DNA of 64,000 nucleotides from Shewanella indica (GCF_002836975.1 NZ_NIJK01000036.1:42652-106651), one strand, 5' to 3'. Numbered from the stretch's first letter, positions 1-7,813 are shown. The notes: generated from the letters alone by a model not told the origin. Translations and numbers: made by a program.

Positions 1-986
1 TGATAAATTGATTTGCTCCGAGTGATACGGCTACTTCTGTCGTTACTGGCTTGAAGCGCAGAATTGTAGTATTCCTGTGCTTCTTTATCGTCACCAAGAT
101 CCCCAGATGCCACGCGATCTACCCGCTCGTAGAAATTATCTAACCGTTCTCTCAAAACGCTGACGTCTATAGAAAGACCATTTTTTACGATAGCTCTGTG
201 AAGTTCGACGAACAAGGTGTAGAAGTCGGCTTTTTTAAACGCCCTGGAGTTGCTTTCAAAGTTCAGACGATCTATGAATTCGAGAACTGTAGAGATCTCG
301 CTATTTAAGCGGTCTCTTTCTGGAAACTCTTCGTTGAACTTTTCTAAATAAATTTCAAGTTCCTTGTCTCGATTGAAATAGGTAGTCATGATTGTGATTA
401 TCAAGCCTAGACAATATTTTACATCATTCATCCGTTTAATATCGGTAGATGTAAATAGCCTTTTGCGTTCGAAAATTTCAGCCTTAGATACCTCTTCAGC
501 AAACTGCTTGAATTCGCCACCGAAACGCGAATTGTGCAGTTCCATCGCATTCAGTCCGTAGCTTGTCGAGTTGATACGTTTGAATACCTCTTTAATATGC
601 TCGATGGCCATATTCCCCATATCTCTGACAACAACCTTATATTCAAGAAAGGCAATCTGTTTGTCCTCATCAAGATCAGAATATGCGGGTAAATTGCTAC
701 CTAATTTGATATCTGGTGAGCCTTTGAAATACTGGTATAACGTCGTTATGCGCTGCTGGCCGTCAACAAGCACTTCTGAGCCCTCACCCGTTTTAGGGTC
801 GACTTTCCCAGCAGCGATATATATCTCGGGAAAAGGATAGCCCTCCAAGACCGTTTTGATAAATTCAATTTTATCCCTGTTAGTCCAGACCAACCGTCTT
901 TGGAAGTCTGGCTGAGGAATAAGGGTTTTGTTGCCGATTCCAGTCAGAAGCACTCGAAGGCGCCGATTCGAAGCTGAAGTATCCAT
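1..986 (-). CDS. DUF262 domain protein (partial, C-terminus beyond window)
   Basis: The minus strand is open from an ATG at 986-984 to the window edge, about 328 codons, with no stop. Translation shows a DUF262/ParB-like fold: a PDFQRRLVW segment near residues 26-34, EGYPFPEIYI near 48-57, the hallmark DGQQR at about 75-79, and later FKRINSTSYGLN, the typical second DUF262 block. DGQQR proteins of this group (GmrS/BrxU-type N-terminal domains) use the motif for nucleotide binding or hydrolysis and are common in defence islands. No HNH/DUF1524 nuclease domain is seen in the visible part, so this may be a DUF262-only protein. Its ATG overlaps the stop of the upstream gene by one base (TAATG), so the two are translationally coupled. 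The DNA is AT-rich compared with the rest of the window. Confidence 0.85.
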   Translation of the reverse strand, partial: MDTSASNRRLRVLLTGIGNKTLIPQPDFQRRLVWTNRDKIEFIKTVLEGYPFPEIYIAAGKVDPKTGEGSEVLVDGQQRITTLYQYFKGSPDIKLGSNLPAYSDLDEDKQIAFLEYKVVVRDMGNMAIEHIKEVFKRINSTSYGLNAMELHNSRFGGEFKQFAEEVSKAEIFERKRLFTSTDIKRMNDVKYCLGLIITIMTTYFNRDKELEIYLEKFNEEFPERDRLNSEISTVLEFIDRLNFESNSRAFKKADFYTLFVELHRAIVKNGLSIDVSVLRERLDNFYERVDRVASGDLGDDKEAQEYYNSALQASNDRSSRITRSKSIY

Positions 987-1540
987 TAAGATGCCTCCTG
1001 AATGCACTGTTCAATGCATATTGTTTGGTATTCTTGTAAGAAGAAATGAGAATGGTATAAACCGCCGCGAACCTTAAAAGGACCGAACCGGTTGCTACTG
1101 GTTAAACTATTGAAAAATTTCCACCATTCATCTGTAAACTCAAAATAGCTACTTGATGGAAGTTTATCGGGACGTATCCACCCTTCAGAAATATATTTGA
1201 AGAAATTGTTTGATGAAGGCCAGTCAGCTCCGCTCTTCTTAAACAGATAAGCTTCTTGCCAAATGCGCTCAAAGAGTTTTGTTGATACAATCGCAATATC
1301 TATATCAGAGTCATCATTAAATACTTCAAACCTTCTTGAAGGCTTTATACTAAACCCTAACTTGCCGGACCCAACCATAATCACATCGGTAAAATCTATT
1401 TCAAACTTATCACAGATAGTTTCACGAATTTCAAACATCTGGTGATTATCAAGGAGGTGACAATCTCCACCGAGAACGTACTTTCTGTAGATTTGGAGGC
1501 TGTTTAAGCTTTTAAGATCTGCCTTGAATTCCTCGATCAT
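986..1540 (-). CDS. Nucleotidyltransferase-like protein paired with DUF262
   Basis: A 184-residue protein of unnamed family. It carries a GSGKLGFS segment at residues 57-64 and an acidic DDSDIDIAIV strand at 76-85. This resembles the GS...DxD signature of minimal nucleotidyltransferases, but with a longer spacer (about 20 residues) than the usual 10 or so. The C-terminal half is rich in aromatic residues (YFEFTDEWWKFF) with no motif I recognise. It is the first gene of a two-gene unit and overlaps the start of the DUF262 gene by one base. The context suggests a conflict or defence role, with the NTase-like protein as toxin, sensor or signal synthase, but that is inference. The NTase assignment rests only on the motif pattern. 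Confidence 0.75.
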   Translation of the reverse strand: MIEEFKADLKSLNSLQIYRKYVLGGDCHLLDNHQMFEIRETICDKFEIDFTDVIMVGSGKLGFSIKPSRRFEVFNDDSDIDIAIVSTKLFERIWQEAYLFKKSGADWPSSNNFFKYISEGWIRPDKLPSSSYFEFTDEWWKFFNSLTSSNRFGPFKVRGGLYHSHFFLQEYQTICIEQCIQEAS

Positions 1541-1586
1541 TCTATACTTTCCGTCCCATTCGTCCGAGAGCTAACAGCTGTATAGT

Positions 1587-1701
1587 GCGCATGCGCGTTT
1601 TAGTCCTCGGAGGAGTGTCAACGCGCATCGCTATCTGTTTGTATTAGCTGGATATAATGCAATTTAGTCCTAATATCCCTTACAGCTAAACGCGCATGCG
1701 C
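1587..1701. repeat. Inverted pair of GCGCATGCGC palindromes
   Basis: A perfect 10-bp palindrome GCGCATGCGC occurs at 1587-1596 followed by GTTTTAG, and again at 1692-1701 preceded by CTAAAC, so the extended 16-17 bp units are inverted relative to each other with one base indel. Between them lie a small TCCTCGGAGGA palindrome (about 1604-1614) and a repeated TTTAGTCCT. The array sits about 45 bp upstream of the NTase/DUF262 unit. It could be a regulatory region or a recombination end; no attC core sites fit. Confidence 0.6.
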
Positions 1702-2170
1702 GGTTTCCAAACCTATTATCTACCAGCTGTATTTTTTAACGTTATGAATTTAATGTTATTTTCTAAAATGTTACAGAAATAACGCGCAAACTTAGCTGCA
1801 AATTTCCGGCATTTTGTCCAGAACGCCAATAATACTGTATAGAAAATCAGTTCTGAGGCGCTTGTCATAAGCGCTTCAAGCCGCACAACCAATGCTCCTA
1901 CAACCCAGGCCTTACAAAAAACGTTGAGTAAAGCCATGGCTACCGCACGGGTCCAAACTCTGTTCGTCCCTGCATTCCGCTAGAAACGAAAAAGTGTTGC
2001 AGCTTTCGCCTTAAGCTTAAGGAAGTTCTAAAACTAAGCGGTTGAATTAGTTATACAATAGCCAGCATTGAATGTGAAAACAATTAGCCAAAGGTCAAGT
2101 TTTGACAAAGGCAACAAAACACTGATTTAGTTTGTTTTTACAACAGAATTGACTGGGTTGGAAACCCAAA
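1702..2170. other. Gene-poor AT-rich spacer
   Basis: I see no convincing coding region here. A 73-codon minus-strand frame exists at 1716-1937 but has no ribosome binding site and no family resemblance. The stretch is AT-rich and leads from the palindrome pair into the dispersed repeats. Confidence 0.5.
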
Positions 2171-2430
2171 GCTCCACGACTTTAGGCCGCTGGCACAGCG
2201 GCTATCATAGCTCCCAGCTAAAAGTGCCTAAGTTAGTACTGGCCGAGCTTCCGGCCACGGTGTAACCCATCACCTGCGGTGCGCTTTTCGCACAGGCGAT
2301 CCTGTGACCCGGCGTGAATACGTCCATGTAGCCTCGACGAAAACGTCCCTGTTTTCGACGGTCACAGTTCCACCTGTGCCTGGAAAATAGGTGTATGTCT
2401 GCAGAACTCTCAAATATTTCAAGCTACTCC
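2171..2430. repeat. Dispersed repeat family R1, copy A (full length)
   Basis: About 260 bp. It starts with a hairpin around GGCCGCTGGCACAGCGGCTA, continues through CCTAAGTTAGTA and a second inverted element (CACCTGCGGTGCG...CGCACAGG), and ends with GGTGTATGTCTGCAGA and CAAGCTACTC. The whole length is matched by the copy at 63335-63590 with scattered mismatches, and the first 145 bp or so by the copy at 2737-2880. It is non-coding. Confidence 0.8.
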
Positions 2431-2449
2431 ATTGTCACAGAATTGCACC

Positions 2450-2668
2450 AATTCCCCCTCGGTGTCGCCGACAGCCGTTGGCGCAAATAACGTGGCTGAG
2501 GCATGGATGCCGAAGCAGCGCCAGTCGAATCAGGGGCGAGTGTCGCTTAGCGACGAGCTCACGAGCGCGAAACAGGATGTTGAGCCGGGCCAGAGTCACA
2601 TGGATGTGATTCTGAGCGTCTGAAGCGGTAGTTATTTGCGCCATTAGGCCGAGGGGCTTTCGACACCG
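2450..2668. repeat. Short element bounded by inverted repeats
   Basis: GGCGCAAATAAC at 2480-2491 is matched exactly by its reverse complement at 2631-2642. The flanking CCCCTCGGTGTCG and CGAGGGGCTTTCGACACCG segments are also roughly inverted, giving a unit of about 220 bp. It looks like a miniature repeat element nested between copies of R1. No coding content is evident. Confidence 0.5.
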
Positions 2669-2736
2669 TGTGGGGCGGCAAGGGAGATCCAAGAGGGGAT
2701 TGCTGTTGATCCCTTCTTGGTCGGGTGGGGGGCGAA

Positions 2737-2880
2737 GCTCCACGACTTTAGGCCGCTGGCACAGCGGCTATCATAGCTTTCAGCTAAAAGTTCCTAAGTT
2801 AGTATTGGCCGTGCTTCCGGCCATGATGTAGTCCATCACCTGCGGTGCGCTTTTCGCACAGGCGATCCTGTGACACGGCG
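2737..2880. repeat. Dispersed repeat family R1, copy B (5' part)
   Basis: It matches the first half of copy A closely: the GCTCCACGACTTTAGGCC start, the CTGGCACAG hairpin, CCTAAGTTAGTA, and the CACCTGCGGTGCG inverted element up to the CCTGTGAC end. After 2880 it diverges into a different repeat, R2. This shows that R1 is modular. Confidence 0.8.
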
Positions 2881-2883
2881 AGA

Positions 2884-2953
2884 GTTGCGTAGCAACATGC
2901 TTTCGAGCGCGAGCCAGGGATGGTGAGCTGGCCGTTATGCATGGATGCATTTG
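2884..2953. repeat. Repeat R2, copy 1
   Basis: A segment of about 70 bp (AGTTGCGTAGCAACATGC, then GAGCCAGGGATGG, GAGCTGGCC and ATGCATGGATGCAT). It is matched with scattered changes at 3073-3148. It contains the small inverted TTGCGTAGCAA hairpin. Confidence 0.7.
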
Positions 2954-3028
2954 GCGAGTCCTGAGTGTAGCCAATTTGCTTCATAAGCCAGCGGGGATTT
3001 CGGCTACGTCGGGGGTGTCCTTGGGGAT

Positions 3029-3060
3029 GCAAGGGGCTTTGGACAAGCAAAGCCCCTTGC
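3029..3060. repeat. Perfect 13-bp hairpin between R2 copies
   Basis: GCAAGGGGCTTTG at 3029-3041 and its exact reverse complement at 3048-3060 are separated by a 6-nt loop. No T-run follows on either strand, so this is not a standard terminator, and no gene ends nearby. Confidence 0.75.
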
Positions 3061-3072
3061 CCGGTGTGGTTT

Positions 3073-3148
3073 GGTGAGAGTTGCATAGCAACGTGCTTTC
3101 GAGCGAGAGCCAGGGATGGCGAACTGGCCCTTGTGCATGGAGGCATTT
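3073..3148. repeat. Repeat R2, copy 2
   Basis: A direct repeat of the 2884-2953 segment (AGTTGCATAGCAACGTGC, GAGCCAGGGATGG, ATGGAGGCATT). It abuts the partial R1 copy that follows. Confidence 0.7.
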
Positions 3149-3151
3149 ACA

Positions 3152-3200
3152 CCACGACTTTAAGCCGCTGGCACAGCGGCTATCATGGCTTTAAGCCAAC
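3152..3200. repeat. Dispersed repeat family R1, copy C (short fragment)
   Basis: Only the first 50 bp or so of R1 is present (CACGACTTTAAGCCGCTGG, then CACAGCGGCTATCATGG). It closes the repeat mosaic that begins at 2171. Confidence 0.7.
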
Positions 3201-3340
3201 TCTTCACCGACCGTGAACATTCAAGAAATTTCGCTAAATTGTAAGCTGGTGTAGCATGACCTCATACACAACTTATAGAATTCATAGCAATCTCTGAGTT
3301 CAGTGCCAAGGCCTGAACTGACTAGGGTAAGAAAGTCTTT

Positions 3341-3931
3341 TTGCAGGTAAAAAAGCAACCAAGCATAGGAATCACTTTGAAAATTAGGACAAGAGAACAG
3401 TTGGTCGATTTCGTAGACCAAGGGAATAAGGTCAAGTACATATTCTTCTGGGGACACCAGGAGAAAGGAGAACAAATTTCCAAGAGTTGTTTTAGTCAAT
3501 GGTATGACGCAAAGTTTGAAGAAGAAGGCAACGTCTTCATTACTGCGGAGCATTACATGATGTATCACAAGGCAAAGCTATTTGGTGATGACATTGCATG
3601 TGAAAGAATCCTCCTTGCCACCACCCCTGGCGCAGCCAAAGCTATTGGTCGGGAAGTAGTCGGGTTCAACCAAGAAGTCTGGGATGAGAGACGCTTTGAA
3701 ATAGTACTTAATGCAAACTTAGCTAAGTTTGCTCAGCATACTGAACTAAAATCGTTTCTGCTTAATACTGGAAACCGTATCTTAGTCGAGGCTAGTCCTG
3801 TAGATAAAGTATGGGGGATAGGGCTCGCTCAAGATCATCCTGAATCTGAAATTCCCAGGAGATGGAAAGGCTTAAATCTGTTAGGGTTTGCACTCATGGA
3901 AGTTCGCGATCGGCTCAGAAAAGATCTCTGA
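3341..3931 (+). CDS. NADAR family protein (YbiA-like N-glycosidase)
   Basis: A cytosolic protein of the NADAR/YbiA family. Known members hydrolyse N-glycosidic bonds of early riboflavin-pathway intermediates or of ADP-ribosyl compounds. Counting from the TTG at 3341, the hallmarks are FFWGHQ at 35-40, FSQW at 51-54, TAEHYMMYHKA at 68-78 (carrying the conserved acidic residue) and VEASPVDKVWGIGL at 149-162. An alternative TTG start at 3377 has a good AGGA five to six bases upstream and gives 184 residues, which may be the true start. The gene stands alone next to the repeat mosaic and is AT-rich, consistent with horizontal acquisition. NADAR proteins also occur in anti-phage ADP-ribose systems; nothing here proves that role. 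Confidence 0.9.
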   Translation: MQVKKQPSIGITLKIRTREQLVDFVDQGNKVKYIFFWGHQEKGEQISKSCFSQWYDAKFEEEGNVFITAEHYMMYHKAKLFGDDIACERILLATTPGAAKAIGREVVGFNQEVWDERRFEIVLNANLAKFAQHTELKSFLLNTGNRILVEASPVDKVWGIGLAQDHPESEIPRRWKGLNLLGFALMEVRDRLRKDL

Positions 3932-4043
3932 CAATCAAAAGCCAAAAGAATAACAAGCTTCAAATAATGAATAAAAATTCATTTATTTTCTCTCCTCCTC
4001 TGGGTAGACTGAGCGCCCTCTTATCCAGAACATCATAATAAAC

Positions 4044-5177
4044 ATGCAATTAAGTCGTAGGCATTTTATTCAGGCCGGTTTAGCCGGTACCGCACTGGGG
4101 CTCAGTGGCTGCAGTAATTTCTCTCTATCTTCCCAGGAGCAGGCCCAAGCTACTGTCTCCAAGGGGCCCCTGGCGCTGAACTTCAATGAAAACCCACTGG
4201 GGATGCCAAGCAGCGCCAGAGAAGCCATTATGCAACATATGGGCGAGGCGCACCTGTATCCCGACAGTGCCCGTCAGGCCTTGCTCAAGCGCCTGGCAAG
4301 CTATCACGGTATCAGCCAAGAGCAGCTCATCTACGGCAATGGCTCTTCCGAAGTACTCAAGTTCGCCATAGATGCCATGGCCAGCGCTCACTGCCAGTTG
4401 GTAATGCCCAAACCTACCTTTGACATAGTGGCCGACTATGCCAAGGCCCGGGGGCTCAAGGTAACTGAAGTGCCGCTGACCGCCGAGCTGCAAACCGATA
4501 TCGCCGCTATGCAAGCCGCCGTGGCCGCGCACTCTGGCCCTTCCATTGTCTATCTGTGTAACCCCAACAACCCAACCGGCCTCTTGCTGCCCAAGGCGCC
4601 GGTTGCACAGTGGCTGGCCAAGGCCAGTCCCGCGCTGCAGTTTATTATTGATGAGGCCTACGGCGAGTATGCCGGTAGCGATTTCCAATCCGCGCTGCCG
4701 TTCATCCAAAATGGCCAGAAACACACGGTGCTGACCAAGACATTCTCCAAAGCATGGGGAATGGCGGGACTGAGGGCCGGTTATGCCATTGCCACTCCGG
4801 AAATGATAGCCGCCATGCAGGCCCAGGCGAGTTTTGACAACGCCAACCTGTTTGCCCTCTATGGGGCGGCAGCAGTGTTGGATGACAGCGCCTGGCTGGC
4901 GCAGACCCGCAGCAACAACTTAGAGGCCGGTGCCATTATCATTGCCACACTCAAACAGTTGGGGCTCGACTATCTGCCACTCAACGCCAGTTTTATTTTC
5001 CACCGCATCAAGGGCAATAATGAAGACTATCGCAAGCGGATGCAGCAGGCCGGCATTCTGGTAGGCCGCACCTTCCCAGGGCTTGAAGGCTGGAATCGCT
5101 TGACCTTGGGCACACCAATGCAGATGCAACAAGTTGCCAAAGAGATGCAACGTCTGCGTTTGGAAGGTTTGCTCTAA
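4044..5177 (+). CDS. Tat-exported HisC-like PLP aminotransferase
   Basis: A 377-residue fold-type I aminotransferase resembling histidinol-phosphate aminotransferase. Visible motifs are GNGSSE at 98-103, NPNNPTG at 173-179, DEAYGEY at 203-209 and the Schiff-base lysine K236 in TFSKAWGMAGLRAGY. The N-terminus has a twin-arginine signal (SRRHFIQAGLAG, R5-R6) followed by a lipobox-like LSGC ending at C23. This predicts export as a folded, cofactor-loaded protein and possibly lipid anchoring. A cytosolic HisC needs no such signal, so the substrate is probably a periplasmic amino compound, which I cannot identify. The gene is monocistronic or leads into the two small secreted proteins downstream. 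Confidence 0.9.
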   Translation: MQLSRRHFIQAGLAGTALGLSGCSNFSLSSQEQAQATVSKGPLALNFNENPLGMPSSAREAIMQHMGEAHLYPDSARQALLKRLASYHGISQEQLIYGNGSSEVLKFAIDAMASAHCQLVMPKPTFDIVADYAKARGLKVTEVPLTAELQTDIAAMQAAVAAHSGPSIVYLCNPNNPTGLLLPKAPVAQWLAKASPALQFIIDEAYGEYAGSDFQSALPFIQNGQKHTVLTKTFSKAWGMAGLRAGYAIATPEMIAAMQAQASFDNANLFALYGAAAVLDDSAWLAQTRSNNLEAGAIIIATLKQLGLDYLPLNASFIFHRIKGNNEDYRKRMQQAGILVGRTFPGLEGWNRLTLGTPMQMQQVAKEMQRLRLEGLL

Positions 5178-5180
5178 TTT

Positions 5181-5228
5181 CTCTTTCAAGAGCTGTTTCA
5201 AGAGCTGTTTCAAGTGCTCTTTCAAGTG
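5181..5228. repeat. Four tandem 12-bp repeats
   Basis: Four consecutive units of the form CTSTTTCAAGWG (5181-5192, 5193-5204, 5205-5216, 5217-5228) differ at two positions only. They lie between the aminotransferase stop and the ATG at 5284. They could vary in copy number by slippage and alter the leader of the downstream gene. Confidence 0.85.
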
Positions 5229-5283
5229 CCTTGGCTTTTCGCTAGACTCGGACTTTCGCAGCCTTTTTCAGAAGGATTCTGAT

Positions 5284-5742
5284 ATGCAAGTCCAATCCAT
5301 TCTGGGGGCGTTATTCGCCCTCGGTTTCTCCCTGTCGTTGCAAGCCGCCCCCGGCGAGCTGGTCATCAACAAAAATGCCAAGCCCAAATCCTCAAACCGC
5401 TATATCGAAGCCGTTCATCAAGAGATCCCGGTAGCGGGAGCCAGTGAGGCCCAGGTTCGTTATGCCATTCTCGAAGGTATGCTCAGCACCAAGGGCTTTG
5501 CCTGGGTATACGAGGGCGAAGGTGAGGGCTATATCCTGGCCCGTTTCGACTATCGTGGCGACACTAATGTGATGCGCATTGAATACGACGCCAACTATAT
5601 TCAGCTTAAATACCACGCCGCCCTGGGGGATTTTGTCTGCAAGAAGCTGATTGATGATATCTGCTACAAGAATGGCCGTGGCTATTACAACTACATCAAG
5701 AATCTGCGTCTCTCCATCGCCCAGGAGCTGAAAAAATCATGA
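5284..5742 (+). CDS. Secreted hypothetical protein, paralogue 1
   Basis: A 152-residue protein with a signal peptide (hydrophobic stretch about residues 5-18, cleavage near LQAAP). I chose the ATG at 5284 because AAGGA lies about eight bases upstream and the signal peptide starts there; longer in-frame starts run through the tandem repeats. The mature part has an alternating strand pattern (ILARFDYRG, NVMRIEYDANYIQLKYHA), two Cys and a C-terminal helix YNYIKNLRLSIAQEL. It aligns by eye with the next gene, so the two are tandem paralogues. I do not recognise a named family. Its stop overlaps the start of the next gene (ATGA). Confidence 0.8.
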   Translation: MQVQSILGALFALGFSLSLQAAPGELVINKNAKPKSSNRYIEAVHQEIPVAGASEAQVRYAILEGMLSTKGFAWVYEGEGEGYILARFDYRGDTNVMRIEYDANYIQLKYHAALGDFVCKKLIDDICYKNGRGYYNYIKNLRLSIAQELKKS

Positions 5743-6155
5743 AACGAATACTACTGCCGCTGCTGCTGAATCTGGTATGGCTGAACCCGGCTTCCGCCGA
5801 GACTGAATATCAATTGCAACGCTGGCAAAACCCAGTACCCACAGGTGGTTATGTGCAGGATATCCCCGCCATGTTGCAGCGGGCCGTTACCCGGGATAAC
5901 TGGGAACTGGAAACTGCCGCTGATGGCACCTGGCTCGCCCGGCTCAATAACTACAAGGGATACACGGTCGAAGTAGAAGTCGCACGACAGGCACAGGAAC
6001 TGCAGCTTAGCCTGATCTCCAGCCGCTGCGATTGCAAAATGGACCAGGCCAAAATCGACAGCTGGTTAATTCGCCTCAGGCGCAATATCGCCCTTGAAGT
6101 CACCAAAGCCGCCAGAGATGAGAGTTTGCGACAAAAGCTGAAGGCCAAATATTAA
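5739..6155 (+). CDS. Secreted hypothetical protein, paralogue 2
   Basis: A 138-residue protein with a clear signal peptide (MKRILLPLLLNLVW...ASA, cleavage near residue 20). It starts inside the stop codon of the previous gene, so the two are coupled. Domain layout matches the neighbour: a helix with a WELETAADG turn, then strands around LARLNNYKGYTVEVEV, then ELQLSLIS, then the C-terminal helix IDSWLIRLRRNIALEVTK. A CDC motif at the LISSRCDCK segment could be redox-active or structural. Function unknown; probably periplasmic. Confidence 0.8.
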   Translation: MKRILLPLLLNLVWLNPASAETEYQLQRWQNPVPTGGYVQDIPAMLQRAVTRDNWELETAADGTWLARLNNYKGYTVEVEVARQAQELQLSLISSRCDCKMDQAKIDSWLIRLRRNIALEVTKAARDESLRQKLKAKY

Positions 6156-6444
6156 GGGTATTCCCGTGATTGGCAAAGGTGTCGAAATCTTAAGTTAACA
6201 AAAACTTGCTAGTCTGTGCGCCGGAACCTTTCATGCCACACAGCACAGGCTCCAAGGTGTGACAGTTGAAGCTTAATATCATTTACCGCTTTCACTCTGC
6301 CACACTTATGCTACCTTTCAGCGACGCTATAATAAGTAAAAATATGCAGCCTATCAGGAATAACGACTGCGAAATGGATCCTCGCCTCAGAATACGAGCC
6401 GACAGCAAGCTGCCGACTAAACCTAACAAGTGGGGATCTGTTTT

Positions 6445-7758
6445 ATGTTCTTCAATAAATCGTCCAGACATGCGCTGGAACAATGTCAATTGCAGCTATC
6501 CAGGCAACTGGCAACAGTACAAGCCATAGAGCAGTCGCTTGCCTGTGTGGTGTTCACACCCGAAGGCACTGTGATAGAAGCCAATCGCCTGTTTGCCGAG
6601 TTGTTTGGCCTGGAACAGGAAAAGCTCAAAGGCATGCCTCACAAAAGCTTGTGTCAAACCGATTATGCCGCCTCAACCCAGTACCGCAGGTTTTGGGAGC
6701 AGCTCAGGCAGGGGAAAGCCGCTGCAGGGGTGTTTGAACGTCGCCATGCAGATGGCAGCAGCATCTATTTGCAGGCCACCTACTTCCCTGTGTTTGAGCA
6801 GGGTAAAGTCACCCGCGTCATGAAAATTGCCGCCGATGTCACCAACAGCCAAATGGAAACCGACACTCAAAAAGCAGTGGCCAACGCCCTGGATAACTCC
6901 CAGGCGATTATCGAGTTTGACCCCAAGGGCAATATCATTGAAGCCAATGCCAATTTTCTCAATGTCATGGGCTATACCCGGACCGAACTGAAGGGACAAC
7001 ACCACAAGCTGTTTTGTGACGAAACCTTCTACCGGGAACACCCCCATTTTTGGGAAGAGCTCAACAAGGGCCAATTCAAGTCTGGGCTGTTTAAACGCTT
7101 CAATAAGCTGGGACAAACCGTCTGGCTAGAGGCCAGCTATAACCCAATACGCAATGCCGCCGGTAAGGTAATCAAGGTGATTAAGTTTGCCAGTGATATC
7201 ACCGCCAGGATAGAAAAGTCCCAGGCGATTAAAGAAGCGACCGAAATAGCCCACAGCACGGCGCTGAATACCGGTGCCACAGTCGAGCAAGCCATAGATA
7301 GTCTCGACAGGGTAACTGTTACCTCCAACAGCATAACCTATCAGGTGCAGCAGGCCGCAGAGGCGATAACTCAACTCAATGAGCAGTCGCGCCATATTCA
7401 GGCAATTGTCTCGACCATCAGCGCCATTGCCGAGCAGACCAATCTGTTGGCGCTCAATGCCGCAATTGAAGCGGCCCGCGCCGGTGAGCAGGGTCGGGGC
7501 TTTGCCGTTGTCGCCGATGAAGTCAGGCAACTGGCGGCCCGCACCAGTGAGTCCACCAAGGAGATAGGCTCTGTCGTCAGTCAAAATGGTCAGCTTACAG
7601 ACAAGGCCACCCGGGAAATGGCGGCGGTGGCCGAGGCGGCCAACCAAGGTAAAATCCAACTGCAGGATGTCGCGGACCTAATGAGCGCAATTCTCGATGG
7701 TGCCCGCAATGTGGTTGATACTGTTGCGTCCCTGTCCGATGAACATCAGGGACATTGA
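6445..7758 (+). CDS. Soluble PAS-PAS methyl-accepting chemotaxis protein
   Basis: A 437-residue cytosolic chemoreceptor. Two PAS domains lie at about residues 20-130 and 145-255 ([12 protein letters not shown] and [19 protein letters not shown]), each closing with an I-A/S-DVT/DIT PAC end. An MCP signalling domain follows, with the highly conserved hairpin tip [20 protein letters not shown]. No membrane segment is present, so it would sense an internal cue such as redox or a bound cofactor (Aer- or BdlA-like energy taxis or biofilm dispersal). I prefer the ATG at 6445, with GGGGAT upstream, over a GTG five codons earlier. The signalling domain is short and ends with a charged tail DEHQGH. Confidence 0.9.
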   Translation: MFFNKSSRHALEQCQLQLSRQLATVQAIEQSLACVVFTPEGTVIEANRLFAELFGLEQEKLKGMPHKSLCQTDYAASTQYRRFWEQLRQGKAAAGVFERRHADGSSIYLQATYFPVFEQGKVTRVMKIAADVTNSQMETDTQKAVANALDNSQAIIEFDPKGNIIEANANFLNVMGYTRTELKGQHHKLFCDETFYREHPHFWEELNKGQFKSGLFKRFNKLGQTVWLEASYNPIRNAAGKVIKVIKFASDITARIEKSQAIKEATEIAHSTALNTGATVEQAIDSLDRVTVTSNSITYQVQQAAEAITQLNEQSRHIQAIVSTISAIAEQTNLLALNAAIEAARAGEQGRGFAVVADEVRQLAARTSESTKEIGSVVSQNGQLTDKATREMAAVAEAANQGKIQLQDVADLMSAILDGARNVVDTVASLSDEHQGH

Positions 7759-7784
7759 TCCGAAGGCTTCTCCCGCCCCGCTAA

Positions 7785-7813
7785 AAAGCCCCCCAGCCAA
7801 GGCCGGGGGCTTT
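7785..7813 (+). terminator. Rho-independent terminator after the chemoreceptor gene
   Basis: AAAGCCCCC and GGGGGCTTT form a stem 27 bp after the stop codon, followed by a short T-rich run. Confidence 0.75.

Noticed and set aside
1587..1701. Possible integron attC site
   Set aside because: The palindromes suggested one, but the GTTRRRY/RYYYAAC core pairs are not in the right places and no cassette structure follows.
1716..1937. 73-codon minus-strand frame in the AT-rich spacer
   Set aside because: No ribosome binding site, no family similarity, composition like the surrounding non-coding DNA.
2391..3146. Several frames of 60-115 codons across the repeats
   Set aside because: They run through copies of R1 and R2 on both strands, differ between copies and have no start signals.
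5181..5228. CRISPR-like repeat
   Set aside because: Units are contiguous 12-mers with no spacers.
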